Below are positions 44,702-56,498 of a stretch of DNA of 64,000 bases, one piece after another (position 1 is the first letter of the stretch; the number at the start of each line of letters is the position of its first letter). Below the pieces are notes generated by a model. That model did no database searches, was not told where the DNA came from, and saw only the letters and a list, made by a program, of their open reading frames with translations. Both the position numbers and the translations under genes were made by a program. The DNA lies in the NCBI GenBank assembly GCA_019775845.1, contig JADQAV010000027.1, positions 248,001-312,000 of the forward strand, read 5' to 3'. The DNA is from Myrmaecium sp. VS I D KN 1. Its lineage: Eukaryota; Ascomycota; Dothideomycetes; Valsariales; Valsariaceae.

Positions 44702-46842
44702 TTTGGTGTTGGTTGTTGATATTGACGGATATCGAAATGCGGAGGTCGTAGAAATGCGGTAATTGCGTCAAGTATCGTTTGATGAGCAAGAAGAGACTGG
44801 ACAATTAGGTTGTAGTTGTGTCGACCGGCGACGAAAGAATTAGAATGATAACGTTTGGTGGTAGAGATGTGGATAGGGATTATTACGGCGCCAGGCCTTG
44901 TGTGAATTAAGAGAAACAAAAAGCGAAAAAAGAAGAAAAAAGACAACAAAAAACTAAGAACCCAGCTCTTGAATTGATATGCTTGCTGAAGAGAGAAAAG
45001 AAAGAATTTGGGAAGGGGGGGCGCAGCTGGGCTTTTTTAAATGGTCTCCTTCAGATGTCGTTGCGCACAACGCTGAGGAACATGGTCGTCCCATGGCTGT
45101 TTTTGGAAGCAAGGCCTACCGGAGCGCAGGTTCGTTGAGCGCTTCGATTCGCGATGGGAGTGGGCGACGAGAGTGGTGCACTTGGGCAGGCGGCCCGTTG
45201 GGCGACTTGATTGGGCGCTTGCCCACGTCGTGCCTTTGGCGGACGCTGTGATCCTGGTAGCCATCCTCATGGCCAGTCGCCAATGGTAGAGCTGCTTCCT
45301 GACTGAAGTGATGGAACTGCATTTGGGCTCCCCGCTCCTCATATCACACGGCGTCCAACCATCCACGAATCGAGAGTCCGCAGAGGAGGGGCCGGCAGAG
45401 GATGCAGCTTAAAGGAGCAGAGCGGGGACAAGGCCTGCTGACGTGCAGTTTCCTGTCTCTTAGCAACCATGCTTGTTTCTATCTTTTGTTCCGAGTCCTC
45501 ACATGGCTTGTGGTCGTTCCAGGACATCCACCCAATGGCGGCTTGCTTGCCGTACCATGAAGTGGGAACCGGCCATGCAATCCAGACAGGCCAGGCGGCT
45601 AGAGACATGGCTCCCAGCTGCGGTCGCCATCATATTCGCGATCCTTGGACGCCAAACAAAATATAGAGAATCCAGAACGGAGGGTTGTCTTTGCAGTTGT
45701 GAACCAAGTTCGGGCAGTGTCGGTGAAGAGTAGCTTCTTGGAGGGAGGTCAAACCAACTGATAGCCTCCGATGGATGGGGGTTGGAATTGCTCTAACGAA
45801 CGACCGGCAAATGGGGCCGCGATGTGAACCCGTGTTGAAAACATGTTGCCTTGGCTCAGGGCACCGAGAGAACAGCCAATGCGATGAGTTACGGTGGGAT
45901 CGAGGCGGGTGTAAGGCTGCATGTCACATTGCATGGCAGGGAGTAGTGTTGGTAGTGGTAGTAGCGGTGGGAAACGGGCATTGATCCCTGACGGGATTGT
46001 TGCTGCCTGGTGAGGGGTAAAGCATACTGTACTCACAACCACCTTTTATACAACGTACAGTGACTTTGAGATGAGACTGCAATAGTCAGTTCCCTCACCA
46101 ATTGGAACATCTGAGATCGATGAACAGCTACACCGCTCTTCAATCCCCAGCTTATTCCATCCTATCTCATCCCAGAGTATCTAAATGATAATATCGAACA
46201 AGCTGTCCCGTCTCTGAGTATAAAGTCCGCATACTGATGGCCGGGGACCGTTGCTATTGACCGTTCCTCTCGCGCTCGACGGCTGCAGCCGCATACGGAT
46301 CCGGACGGGCGCGGCAATCTACCGGCATGCGGTGGGGGCGGAACTTTAGCACATCAGGCACCATGAGAGAAGAGGAATGCAGAAGACAGCTCGCATTCGA
46401 AGACCTCATGCGCCTGTCAACTTAAGCGCCCTGCTTGCATGCGCATGCAAACCGGCAAAAAAAGACCGCACCTTCAGCATTACCTCCATTCACTATCTGA
46501 CCGACACCACACCAGAGCCACCGGCATTTGCTTCCCACTCCCTCGCCGCGGCGATTGACCGTACGCCGCCCTTTCCGCCCGCCTGTAGAAAGATCGAAGT
46601 GATCAACGAAGAAGAAGATAACGCCCAGAACCATCCATACCAAGAAAGACCATGGGGAACGAGAGGGAAAAGAAAAGTAAGAGCGTCTTCTCGCTGCGAG
46701 CAAACAGCTCACGATAGCAATGCTCCAATATGAAGGCGAAAGCCCTGCAAATATTAGCGCGAGAGGACGAACATGCAGTGCGGTAAGCGGAGTAAGAGGA
46801 AGAGAAAAATGACAAACTTGCGATGCTTGCGATGCGAATCAA
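44702..46842. other. 2.1 kb intergenic region
   Basis: This is the upstream region of the CBM48 gene and the 3' region of the TINA-like gene. It is mostly unique sequence, with A-rich stretches near 44920-44955. Minus-strand frames at 45037-45608 are short and unconvincing. No RNA gene is seen. Confidence 0.5.
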
Positions 46843-48793
46843 TCACTCGAACCCCATCAACTGATTCAACTCCTCCTCCGTCAACGTGCTCTTCCTCCTT
46901 CGCGGCCGACCCCTCACATTCGTCTTCTTCGGCGACCCTCTCCTCTTTGCCAACACCTCCTCCATCTCCTCCTTCCCCTCACCTCTGGACCTCGTCGTCG
47001 AGTTCGAACTCGTCGTGAGCCCTGCCGCCACAGCAGCAGCTTCGGCCTCGGCCTTGACCTGCTTCAGCTTCTCCTCCACGCTCATCTTCGGGCTGCGCTC
47101 CTGCGAGTGCGCGGGGGTGGAGGATTGACGCTTGCGCGACTGCCAGGCAAAACAATGTAAGTTGTTCCTACTTTACCTTGGATTGTGACTTGGGCGTCAG
47201 AGGCCGTAGTCGGCTTACCTTCGGGATGCGCGAGGAGTCTGCAACGCCCTGGGAGCGGCCGCGGGAGGACGGTGTCGGCGTCGGCTTGGGCAGATCCATC
47301 GTCGAGCTGTTCTCGTCCGTGACCTGGGCGGGCGTGTTGTCGCGGGACGGTGCGAAGGTAACTTTCCGTGGGGATTTGAGATTGCCGGTCGTTTCTTGGA
47401 GAACATGCTGTTGCTTCGAGTCCGGTCGAGGCAGTTTGAGGTTGAACAGGTCGGAATTCGATGTCTTTGCCGATTGAATATGTTCGAACGTGCTCTTCTC
47501 CGGACTAGGCAGGTCCGGTTGTTCCGTGTCGTCGCAAACTGTGTCCTCGTCCATTTGGTCGTCCTCATTGACCGTCTCGTCGCCTTCGTCGGCGTCGTTC
47601 TCATCATCGGAGAGCATAGACATATCTGTCGTGCCATGGACGGTTTCAACACCTTGGCCAAGCCTCAAACCCTTCCGCAACTCCTCTAAGTTGACCGTGT
47701 CACCGCCATTCAGCATCCTCTTGCGCCAGCTTTCCATCATCAGTACCGCCTCTCGCCACTTCGCTTCCATTTTCTCCCAACCCTCCCTCAACCTTATGAT
47801 TTCCTCTTCTCTCGCCTCAACCTCGTCAATTGGGACGAAATTCGGATTGGTTAGAAGGTTCCTCAGATTATCCAGCACCGCGTCCATATCAGCAGCGAGA
47901 GCGTCATAAGATGTATGTGGAGCGTTCACCATGCTCGTGCCTTCTCCGTCTACTTCTTCCTGCTGGCTCGCACCCCTCCCCAATGCTTCGCCTTCCGGCA
48001 GGCCCTGGACTTCCTTTAACGTGTACAGAGTGTTCCTGACCAGCGCGATCAGGTTATCGTTCTCGTCGCTTAAGCTTTGGCTGAGCTGGGTAAGGAACTC
48101 CGTCGTCTCCTGCCGCAGCGATTGCATATGATCATCGCCATTTGGGCTTTCATCGTCTCGCACACTACCAGCGTGCGACCCGGAGTTTCCAGGCGTGATT
48201 GTAATGCTCGGTCCGACCAAGCTCGTCTTGTTCCCCCTTTGCTGTGCCGTCAGATGCGACTTGAGACGCTGAATCTGCACGTCGCGCTTTCGCACATCGT
48301 TCATGCATTGCGTCCGAACCTGCTGGACCGTCGTTTTCAGACGAGCCACCTCTTCGCGCAATGCGCGTGATGAGGACTCTGCGGTTCGTTGAGCGGTGCG
48401 CGCGGTACGCTCTTGTGTTTGGGCTTGTGAAAGCTGTCGGGCGAGGTCATCGCACTTCAACTGGAGCCGCTCGATGGTGGTGTCCTTGCGCGTGGACTCG
48501 GTTCGGAGCGTGCGGAGCGTGTTGACGAGGGTCTCTTTTTGCTCTTGCTCGCGCTGGAATGGAATTGCCGTGTTAGAGATCTTGGTCGCATGCAACCAGA
48601 TGCAGGTACCTACATCGCGCCGTAAGACCATGTCGTGGACTAGATTGATGATTGCAGCCATAGTAGCCTCAGCGCCGCCCTCTCCTCTTGAAGGACGCGC
48701 GAATTCAATGGGTGTCCCATTGCGCAACAGACCGCGTGCCAGTAGAAGGTTATTAACATATTGCGATGCGGTTTTCAGGCTGTGTACGTCCAT
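46843..48793 (-). CDS. tinA: TINA/SSX2IP (ADIP)-family spindle-pole protein
   Basis: Three exons (48793-48614, 48553-47219, 47139-46843) give 603 residues. The N-terminus (residues 1-60, with SLKTASQYVNNLLLARGLL and INLVHDMVLRRD) is the hallmark of the ADIP/SSX2IP family. Fungal members are A. nidulans TINA, a NIMA-interacting protein at spindle pole bodies, and fission yeast Msd1, which anchors microtubules. A coiled coil follows (about 61-180), then a conserved helical segment (about 210-360), an acidic Asp/Glu-rich stretch (about 385-415), a Ser/Pro-rich region and a basic C-terminus with RGRPRRRK. The first intron is 60 bp, in frame and without stops, but its GTAGGT donor and the family sequence LRRD-RE support splicing. 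The last intron uses a GTAAGC donor; an alternative donor 42 bp downstream would leave an improbable 37 bp intron. Confidence 0.88.
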
Positions 48794-50483
48794 CTTGCCA
48801 GTCTGTTATGCCGTTGGTGCATAGCAGAAGGTGTCGAGATTGCGAGACAACACTTCCATTGTTGCCAATTGCCCCGTTCGGGGCTAGCGCCATCTCCTCC
48901 GAAAGCCCTGTCCAGGGTCCTGTTCTTGCCTTAAGAACGAGGCCACCAAAAACGACACTTGGATGACAGCCCATCAATCTCGGTACCCAACGACTGGACC
49001 GTCCGCTCGCAGGACAACGTCATGTCCTTCCGGTCGCTTCTCGGTCTCCATCTCTCCCCCCTCTCTCTTCTCGTTGTCTTGTCTGAGCATGTGGTGCTCT
49101 TTTGGTAATGTAGAGCCGGCTTCAACTCTTCGCAATGACATAAGGCAGCCTGTACAGCAAGTCGATAATAGCAAGTACAGATTCTGCTCACGGTGACAGC
49201 GGGACTATACCGACAGCTCGCTTCATCGTTCGTAGCAGTCAACTGCACACGGTCAATATGAAAAGGCGATCCTCTGTACGCTTCGCAAGCGTCTTGGATG
49301 CTTCAGTAGATGGAAGGGGGAAAGATGAATAGCCAAGGTAAGCACCGCAACACAGCGCGGATCCGCAAATCCGAAGTTCCATCGGGGCTACCTATGCTTG
49401 TGTTGCTCCAAATGGCCCGTCTAGCCGACCAATGTCGACCTGCACCGCTCTGTTGCCATGACTGGCTGGAAAGTGCATCCGCCGATGTTCAACGCTGACC
49501 CTTTCGGCTGGGATTTTACCGTTTCGGGCGACGGGGCAATCATTTCCTGAGGACTTGTTGTACGAGCATGAGATCTCCAATCACACGCAGTTCGTCAAGG
49601 GGTCCAGTTTGAAAGTGATGGCAGAGGCGGGCCCACGACCTGGGTTGGGTCCTCTAGAGAAAGCTGAGAGGCGCGAACCGGGCCGCTCTCCCGGTGTGAA
49701 CTTCAGGAGCTGGAGACTCAGGTACTCATAGATACGGGCCACAGTCCCGCGGCGTTCAACGGAGAGACAGGCAACTACTGCGGCTGGCTTTGCGCAGGGA
49801 ATGGTTGGATATGCTTCTGTTTTTCTCTCTGCGATTTGCGGAGGCTACAAAGACCGTATATCCGTGTTTTAACGAACGATTTCCGGTTCCCCGTCAGTAC
49901 GGTTTCGGACTTCCCTTCTGCAACCATCCTCGAAAATGATCCTATTCGCAGATGGCTGCGGTATGAATTTCCGCGGTGTTTTACGAAGGAGTGCTCACCT
50001 TCCAGTCTTAGAAAGGATGCATGATGGATTGGCTGGCATGAACAAAAACGGTGTCTCCTTGTGGTGGAGCATCTGCTGTCATTCCTGTATACGACAGGCA
50101 CGTCAAGTCCGCTTCCCCGATGGACCCATCGCTCAACACTGCATATTGGCCCAGCCTTTAATGGTTAAGGTTGCTAGCCGCATTCTTTTCCAATGACTGC
50201 TGGGCTCCTGCTGATTGATCTGCTCCGAAAATACAACGAAGTCGCAGATTGATGAGTTATCTGTCCAACATTGCGCCTATGTTCCTGCTCCCCGATGGAC
50301 CTCAGCCGCTTACACCTCCGTGTGATGTTCAACAGCGACACACGAGAATTGCTTCTTCTGGACAGAAAGGAATGTTATTGGCTTCTTAAATATTCCGTCA
50401 AGATACTCGGGATTAAAGTAAAGTCGGTCTGCCAAGCAAATTGCCTAATACGGCGGCGAAGATACTCCCAACACGACGGACTC
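48794..50483. other. 1.7 kb intergenic region
   Basis: This lies between the start of the TINA-like gene and the AT-rich transposon. It is unique sequence of ordinary base composition, with no supported gene. RIP-like erosion does not extend noticeably into it. Confidence 0.5.
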
Positions 50484-50485
50484 TA

Positions 50486-50517
50486 AAGTAGCGTACTAGG
50501 AAGCGGGGCACCCCGGG
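50486..50517 (+). repeat. Left terminal inverted repeat of the transposon
   Basis: It pairs with 52536-52567 in reverse complement over about 32 bases with three transitions. It contains the palindrome-like core ggaagcgggg(c/t)accccggg. Confidence 0.85.
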
Positions 50518-52535
50518 AAACGCCTTAAAAAGCTTACTTTACCACGCATTACTAATAGCCCAAAAGGCAGCTATTTCTTATATAAAAAGGGTATATATTA
50601 GGACTAAAGCTATATAAATAAAAGATATATATTTTAATACTATCTCTATTATATTATTATTATATTATTATTATTAGTATTAATCTATTAGCCTATATAA
50701 GCGCCCTAAGGGTTACTAATATTACTAGTAAACTATAAGGAGAGCTCTTTTATATTATCTATCTATATAGATATATCTAGATAAACCTTATAGTATTATA
50801 ATAATATATTAATAAATAGTAATAATAGTAGTTTATTAGCCTTATCGTTATCGCGTTAAGTAGGCTTTTAAAGCTTCTTTTTAGTCCTTTTTCTAGCTTC
50901 TTTTACTACCTTAGTATTATTCTTCTATTTCTAAAACTTATTAATACTTTTAATAGTAATATACCGCCTAAAGAAAGTTAGACGCTTATTCTTATATATT
51001 TCTTCCTTCTTCTTTTATAGAGCCTTAAGATAGTACTTTTTAAGGTATTTATTAGTATTAGTATTAATAGTAAAGTATATAAACTAATTAATATAGTATT
51101 ACTTCTTATTCTTAAGAAGCCTATTTAGGCGAGTAGTTTATAAGCTCTTAAGGCTCTTTATAAGGGCCTTAGCCTTTATAGCGTTAGTTAATATCCTAGC
51201 TCCTAATAGTAATAGTATTATTTATTACTTAGTAGCCTCCTATAGCCTCTATAAATACTTTACGCCTTTAATTAGGTTAGTACTACTATTAGGGAGGTAT
51301 TTTAATACTTTAGGCTATAAAGTAGTAGGCTTATAGCCTTCTAAGTATTAGTAATATTATTCTTTATAAATATAGCTTAGTAAGTCTTTATATAAAGTTT
51401 AAAAAAGCGAGCTTTATTAATTACCTATATACTTTAATATTATATATAATTAATACTACAGGCGTAATAACTCTAAAGGAGCTTAAATAAGCTTATATCT
51501 AATAGCTATAGTAGATCTATTAAATATAATAAAAGTAATAATAACGCGATATAATAAGTATATATATAGTAGATAAATTCGCCTATAATATAAGATAAAT
51601 ATTTATTAAATATTAAAAGCCTATATCTACTAGATAATATTATTATATATCTTATAAAGTATTTAAGCTATTTAATACTAATCTTATAGTCTATCTAACT
51701 ATATAGTAATATTATAAAGTACTAGCCCTTAAAATTAACTCTTTAAGGAAACTAGTTACTTTATATAGTTTTCTTAGTAGTACTTTTAAATACTACTATT
51801 AGTAGTATAGACGTTATATTAATTAAAATAATTTCTAATATTATTACTAACTCCTTATTACTAAGCTACTAGTAGATAGGCTTCTACTCCTTTTTATATA
51901 TTAATATAATTACTTTAATAGCGTTTCTAATACTAAATATAATACCCTTCTTATCTATATTATAGATATTAGCAGATCGGACGGTATAATAATATTTTAA
52001 CTCTTTAATTAGATTAAATTATTTAGTAATAGTCTTCCTATTATATTAAAAAGCTCTAGATATATTAAAAAGACGCTTTATTTAAGTAAATAGCTAGTAT
52101 CTCTTAATAAATCTCTTTAGCTAGTATCTTCTTATTTCTTTATTATAAATAATAGCGGCGAGTTCTCTAAGATAGTTATATATTATAAGCTACTATTAGG
52201 CGTCTAATTTATATATAATATTAACGAGATACTTTTCTTATAATCTTAATAATTTCTATTAATAGTAATAAATAGTAGTTCGATTAAGTTAGCTAGCTAT
52301 ATAATATAAAATAATATTTATAAAATAATTAAATAATTTCGCAGTTACGCGTAGGAATAGCTTAATATTATAGTTTACAGTGGTAATAGCTATCTAAATA
52401 TACGTCTTATTAAGAAATTTAGGTATATTAAAATAGAAGAATATATATTTATTCTATCTAGTACTTCTTATATTAATTTATATATAAATATTAGTAGTAG
52501 ACGATAATAGACAGTAAGGTTAAAATAACGCGCTA

Positions 52536-52567
52536 CCCGGGGTACCCCGCTTCCTGGTACGCCACTT
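52536..52567 (-). repeat. Right terminal inverted repeat of the transposon
   Basis: This is the reverse-complement partner of 50486-50517, followed directly by the TA duplication at 52568-52569. Confidence 0.85.
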
Positions 52568-52569
52568 TA

Positions 52570-53214
52570 TAGCCTCTCTCTTATCAAAACCAGATTAAAC
52601 ATAACGTATGACCTCTAACATTACACTAGAGTTGCAGGAACCGCTTTGCTTTGTCCGGTCCCATCATTAATTAACTTGAGTTTACAAAAGTCGTAGGGCC
52701 CTCGCCGGAGGATGACGTCCATTGCCGCCCATCGGGGAACCGGACCTAGGCCTCCTAACCTAGACCAAGGCTGCATAAACGCTGCGCTTACGTAACTCTT
52801 GCGTCCAGACAAAGGCAGTGCCGGAGTGCCAGGCTTCCGCAGGATCGCGACTTGACGGATCGAATGCGTGATGAGCAGCAAGTGAATGTGAATAGCAGAT
52901 CCTGTTATTCAAATGGTAAGGAAACTCACGGACGCATAACTCTCACAACTACGAGGTCCAAATACACTGGATATTGTCCTTACCTATCATCGAAAAGGAT
53001 GCAATTCCGGTACCCAGAAGAACGGCTGTCAATATCAAACGCCGTGTTTCGCCCAATTTCAGGACGCGCAAAGAGATACGATAACAAGGCTTACATACAG
53101 CCGATAGCCGTTCCACAGCCTGGCCCGGTATAAGAAAGCCTCCTAACATGACTCAACGTCCTATGACATCCGCGCATGCGCAGGATAAGTTCGGGTTATG
53201 GTTAACCGTGGCGG
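52570..53214. other. Intergenic region next to the transposon
   Basis: Ordinary-composition DNA lies between the transposon and the 3' end of the oxidoreductase gene. A two-exon open frame can be built on the minus strand (53149-52984 joined to 52901-52621, 148 codons) with a strong GTAAGG donor, but nothing in it is recognisable, so it is not called as a gene. Confidence 0.4.
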
Positions 53215-54361
53215 CTATAGCTTACTCCCACTTTCCTGCGGCACCTTCACCACGACCTTGCCCCAAGTCTCCCTCGCGCCGAGCGCCTTGAGCGCTTCAG
53301 GAACGCTCTCGAGCCCGACAGACTCGCGATCCGAGAAATTGGTCCCCTTGAACTTCCCACTCTCCATGAGTTTGAACAGTCCATCCCACACGACTTCGAC
53401 CGATTCGGGCTCATGTTTCGCATACACGCCCCAGTGCAAACCGACAATGCTCACATTTTTCAACAGCACCCGGTTCGTCGCCACCTTTTCAATCTCGCCG
53501 CCTGCGAACCCGATGACCAGCAACCGCCCGTTCCACGCGATACACTTCATGCTCTGGGCAATCAGGCCCACGGGGTCATACACGATGTCCACGCCACGAC
53601 CCCGCGGGGTAAGCTTCTTCACTTCGTCGGGCCAAGCCTTGTTGGTGTAATCGATGGTGTAGTCGGCGCCGTAGCGGCGCGCAATGTCGAGCTTGTGCTT
53701 AGTCCCCGCAGTCGCGATGACTGTAGCGCCGTACGCTTTGGCGATCTGCACCGCTGCGAGACCGACGCCTCCAGCAGCGGCGTGGATCAGGACGTAGTCG
53801 CCTGGATAGAGGGTAAGATCAGCGGCTTGAATCTACGTGAGACTCGATCCACCTGAACTCACCTTTCTTGATCCCGGCCCTCAAGACCAATCCCGCATAG
53901 CTTGTCGGCGCTGTCACAAACAGTCCGGCTGCATCGAAGCACGTCCACCCCTTCGGCACCGGCCGCAAGCTCTTCTCCTCTGCTGTAACTTTGGTTGCGT
54001 AGGCGCCTTGGGCAGCGCCAAACACTGCATCGCCGGGCTTGAACCTCGGCGTTTTGCCCCCCTGAAGCGTCTGAGGTGCTTGCAGGACGACTCCGCTGAA
54101 TTCGGAGCCGCTGACCCAGGGTAGAGGGGGCTGGTGCTGGTATTTGCCGCGAATCTGGAGTAGGTCGAAGAAGTTGGTTGCGGCGGCGTGGATGGCGATC
54201 AGGTACTCGTGGGGCTTGGGCTTGGGATCGGGGAGGTCGGTGACTTGGAGCTCATGCGGTCCCTGGTGAGTAAGATGACGGTCAGCTTGTGAGGGTGGGA
54301 GTTGACCGAGTGGTGAGCGTAGTGATACCTTGACGTACTGTGATACCTGGATGCCACGCAT
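53215..54361 (-). CDS. Zeta-crystallin-type quinone oxidoreductase with C-terminal SKL
   Basis: Three exons (54361-54329, 54262-53863, 53801-53215) give 339 residues, the usual length for this family (yeast Zta1 is 334). It is a medium-chain dehydrogenase/reductase: a GroES-like N-terminal fold (VSGSEFSGVV, FKPGDAVFG), then a Rossmann fold with the nucleotide motif HAAAGGVGLAAVQIAKAYGA, then VDIVYDPVG and LVIGFAGG. The zinc ligands of alcohol dehydrogenases are absent, as in quinone reductases, so NADPH-dependent reduction of quinones or enones is expected. The last residues are SGSKL, a perfect type 1 peroxisomal signal. The first intron is 66 bp, in frame and without stops; splicing is favoured because it joins QYVK to GPHELQV as in relatives. 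It lies divergent to Dsk2. Confidence 0.92.
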
Positions 54362-54982
54362 GCTGACGGTCCGGATGTAGGCAGGTAGGTTTCAATTGTG
54401 AGGCACGTGAAGGGCGGGACCGGACTCTGAAAGGGGTGAGATCTGGAGACTTGCTCTGCTTGATGCACCATGTATACGAATACCTGTTACTGATAATGAT
54501 TAGCTCTAAAGTAGTAGCTAGGAGTAGGAGTAAGGGACGTGTTGCCCTCAACCAGGTGAATACATGGATGTGTACGACATAGCTGCTGCCCCGGACTAGC
54601 CTCGTGCCTCGGCTGTCCTCTCTTCCCCACACTGCACAGCCAATCCACTCCTGTGGCGGTGGGTGGCGGGGCTGGGTGCTCGGGCCTCAGGCTCGGACAG
54701 TCAGCGTCATTCTCTCGGCTTCCAGAACAAGCAGCTTCTTGTTTGGCCGGCCAGTCACCACACTCTCTTATCAAACATTTCCTGTGCGCGAGGAAGCATT
54801 TCGACCTTTCCATACACAGCGCAACCTCTTCTCCAACCTAACTCCAGTCCAATCCACCTACCAGCTCTCACCCTTGTCCTCACGAACCCACCGTACTCTC
54901 CATCCCTACCAATCCGATCGTCTTCTCCTGCCCACTCACTTCCATCCGCCCTCCTCTTCACCCCCCACTTTCACACCACGCC
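54362..54982. promoter_or_regulatory. Divergent promoter, oxidoreductase and Dsk2
   Basis: About 620 bp separate the two start codons. The Dsk2 side is pyrimidine-rich (about 54800-54980), as in strongly expressed fungal genes. Co-regulation is possible but not shown by any motif I can name. Confidence 0.5.
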
Positions 54983-56498
54983 ATGGCCGACGAAGGTGCT
55001 CCAGCAGAAGATACCCAGGTCAGCTTCCACGTCAAGTCCTCGAGCGACGCCAAATATAACCTCACCCTGCCTCTCTCTACCACCATCGCCGACCTCAAAT
55101 CGAAGCTTTCCTCCTCAGAATACGCCGACGTCCCGTCGGAACGCTTGCGCCTCATCTACTCCGGCCGCGTGCTGAAGGACCCTGATACCTTAGCCTCTAT
55201 TAAGATCAAGGAAGGGAACACGATACACTTGGTGAAGAGCGCAGCTAGCAATGTTCGTCAGAACCCAGCTGCTCAGAGCTCTGGCTCGACAACGACAGGG
55301 ACGACCCCGCCCGCTGTCCCGACTATGGCGGCTGGAACGGGCAACAGCACCCTTGCCGGCCTGACAGGAGCGAGGTATGCTGGCTTCCATCAGCTGCCTG
55401 GCGCCGATACCTTCGGTCCTGACGGAGGAGTAAGTGGCTCTCTGCGGCGACATCGTATAGCACGTGTGAGATGCTGACAGCTCGCAGATGAGCGGCGGTA
55501 TCGCTGACCCTGACCAACTCCTCCGCATGATGGAGAATCCCATGTTCGTCTCGCAGATGAACGAAGCCATGAACAACCCTGCGGTTATCGAAATGATGCA
55601 ACAGAGCCCCATGATCCGGAACAATCCCTTTGCGCAACAAATGCTTCGAAACCCCGAGTTCCGCCGCACGCTCATGAATCCTGATGTCATCCGGATGCAG
55701 CTACAGATGCAGCGGGCCATGAACGGGGGTAGCAACTCTTCCTTCCCTGCTCCGGGAGCTACAAACACGACACCTGAAGGGCAAGCATCAACCACAACCG
55801 GTGGCGGTACAACGGCGACTCCTAACCAGCCCGACACGACCGGCTCTACTTCGCCTCCTCCCAATCCTTTCGCATTCCTTGGTGGTATGGGGCAAGGACA
55901 ACCTGGGAACACGGCCGCCAATCCCTTCGCTGCTCTCTTCGGCGCGCCGCCTGCACAACCACAAGCCAGTACGACGCCTACTACCCAAGGTACTTCAGAC
56001 ACGGGGACTACGAACACTACGACAGCACCAGACAACGCCGCTCAAGCGAACCCTTTTGCCGGCCTCTTCGGCAGTCCCCCTCCCGCCTCCGCAGGCGCGC
56101 AACAGAACCCCTTCGCACCGGCCAACCTCATGCAGAGCCCCTTCTTCCAGCAGCAAATGCAAGCTATGATGCAGAATCCGGAAGCTATGCAGGCCGCTAT
56201 GAACATGATCCTCGGTGGCGGCGGTGCCGGACAAGCGCCGGGCAGCAACAACAGCACCGGAGCCGGCTCACCTACTCCGGTTAACCCCTTCAGCAATCTT
56301 TTCCCAGGTGTTGGCGACTTCGGCGGCATGTCGCCCGCAGCGCCTGTGGACAATCGGCCCCCGGAGGAGCGATATGCGGAACAGCTGCGGCAGCTGAACG
56401 AGATGGGTTTCTATGAGTTTGAGCGGAATGTCCAGGCGTTGCGGAGGAGTGGAGGGAGCGTGCAGGGTGCAGTGGAGTACTTGTTGAGCGGCAACTGA
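54983..56498 (+). CDS. dsk2: Ubiquilin Dsk2 (485 aa)
   Basis: Two exons (54983-55429 and 55488-56498) join in phase 0 across a 58 bp intron. The protein shuttles ubiquitinated clients to the proteasome. Residues about 11-88 are a ubiquitin-like domain (VSFHVKSSSDAKYNLTL, RLRLIYSGRVLKD, NTIHLVK). Methionine-rich STI1 repeats lie at about 156-225 (DPDQLLRMMENPMF, IRNNPFAQQMLRNPEFRRTLMNPD) and about 362-392. A UBA domain closes the protein (about 441-484: LNEMGFYEFERNVQALRRSGGSVQGAVEYLL, interrupted by nothing). Between them is a Thr/Gln/Gly/Pro-rich linker carrying repeated NPF motifs at 195, 275, 294, 337, 356 and 415. Length is above yeast Dsk2 (373) because of this linker. Identification is secure from domain order and the UBA sequence. 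Confidence 0.96.

Larger units (their letters stand above)
50486..52567. mobile_element. Fot1/pogo-like Tc1-mariner DNA transposon, RIP-eroded
   Basis: A 2082 bp element is flanked by TA on both sides (50484-50485 and 52568-52569) and bounded by inverted ends of about 32 bp that begin aagt(a/g)gcgta. Size, ends and TA duplication fit the Fot1/pogo branch of Tc1/mariner. The interior is extremely AT-rich. C remains before C, G and T, but CpA and its complement TpG are almost gone, while TpA is everywhere: the RIP signature. No long frame survives, so the transposase is dead. The three differences between the two ends are all CpA-to-TpA type changes. Family placement rests on structure, since no transposase can be read. 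Confidence 0.85.

Noticed and set aside
48794-53214. Long terminal repeat retroelement as source of the AT-rich block
   Set aside because: The ends are inverted, not direct, repeats and the duplication is TA, which fits a DNA transposon.
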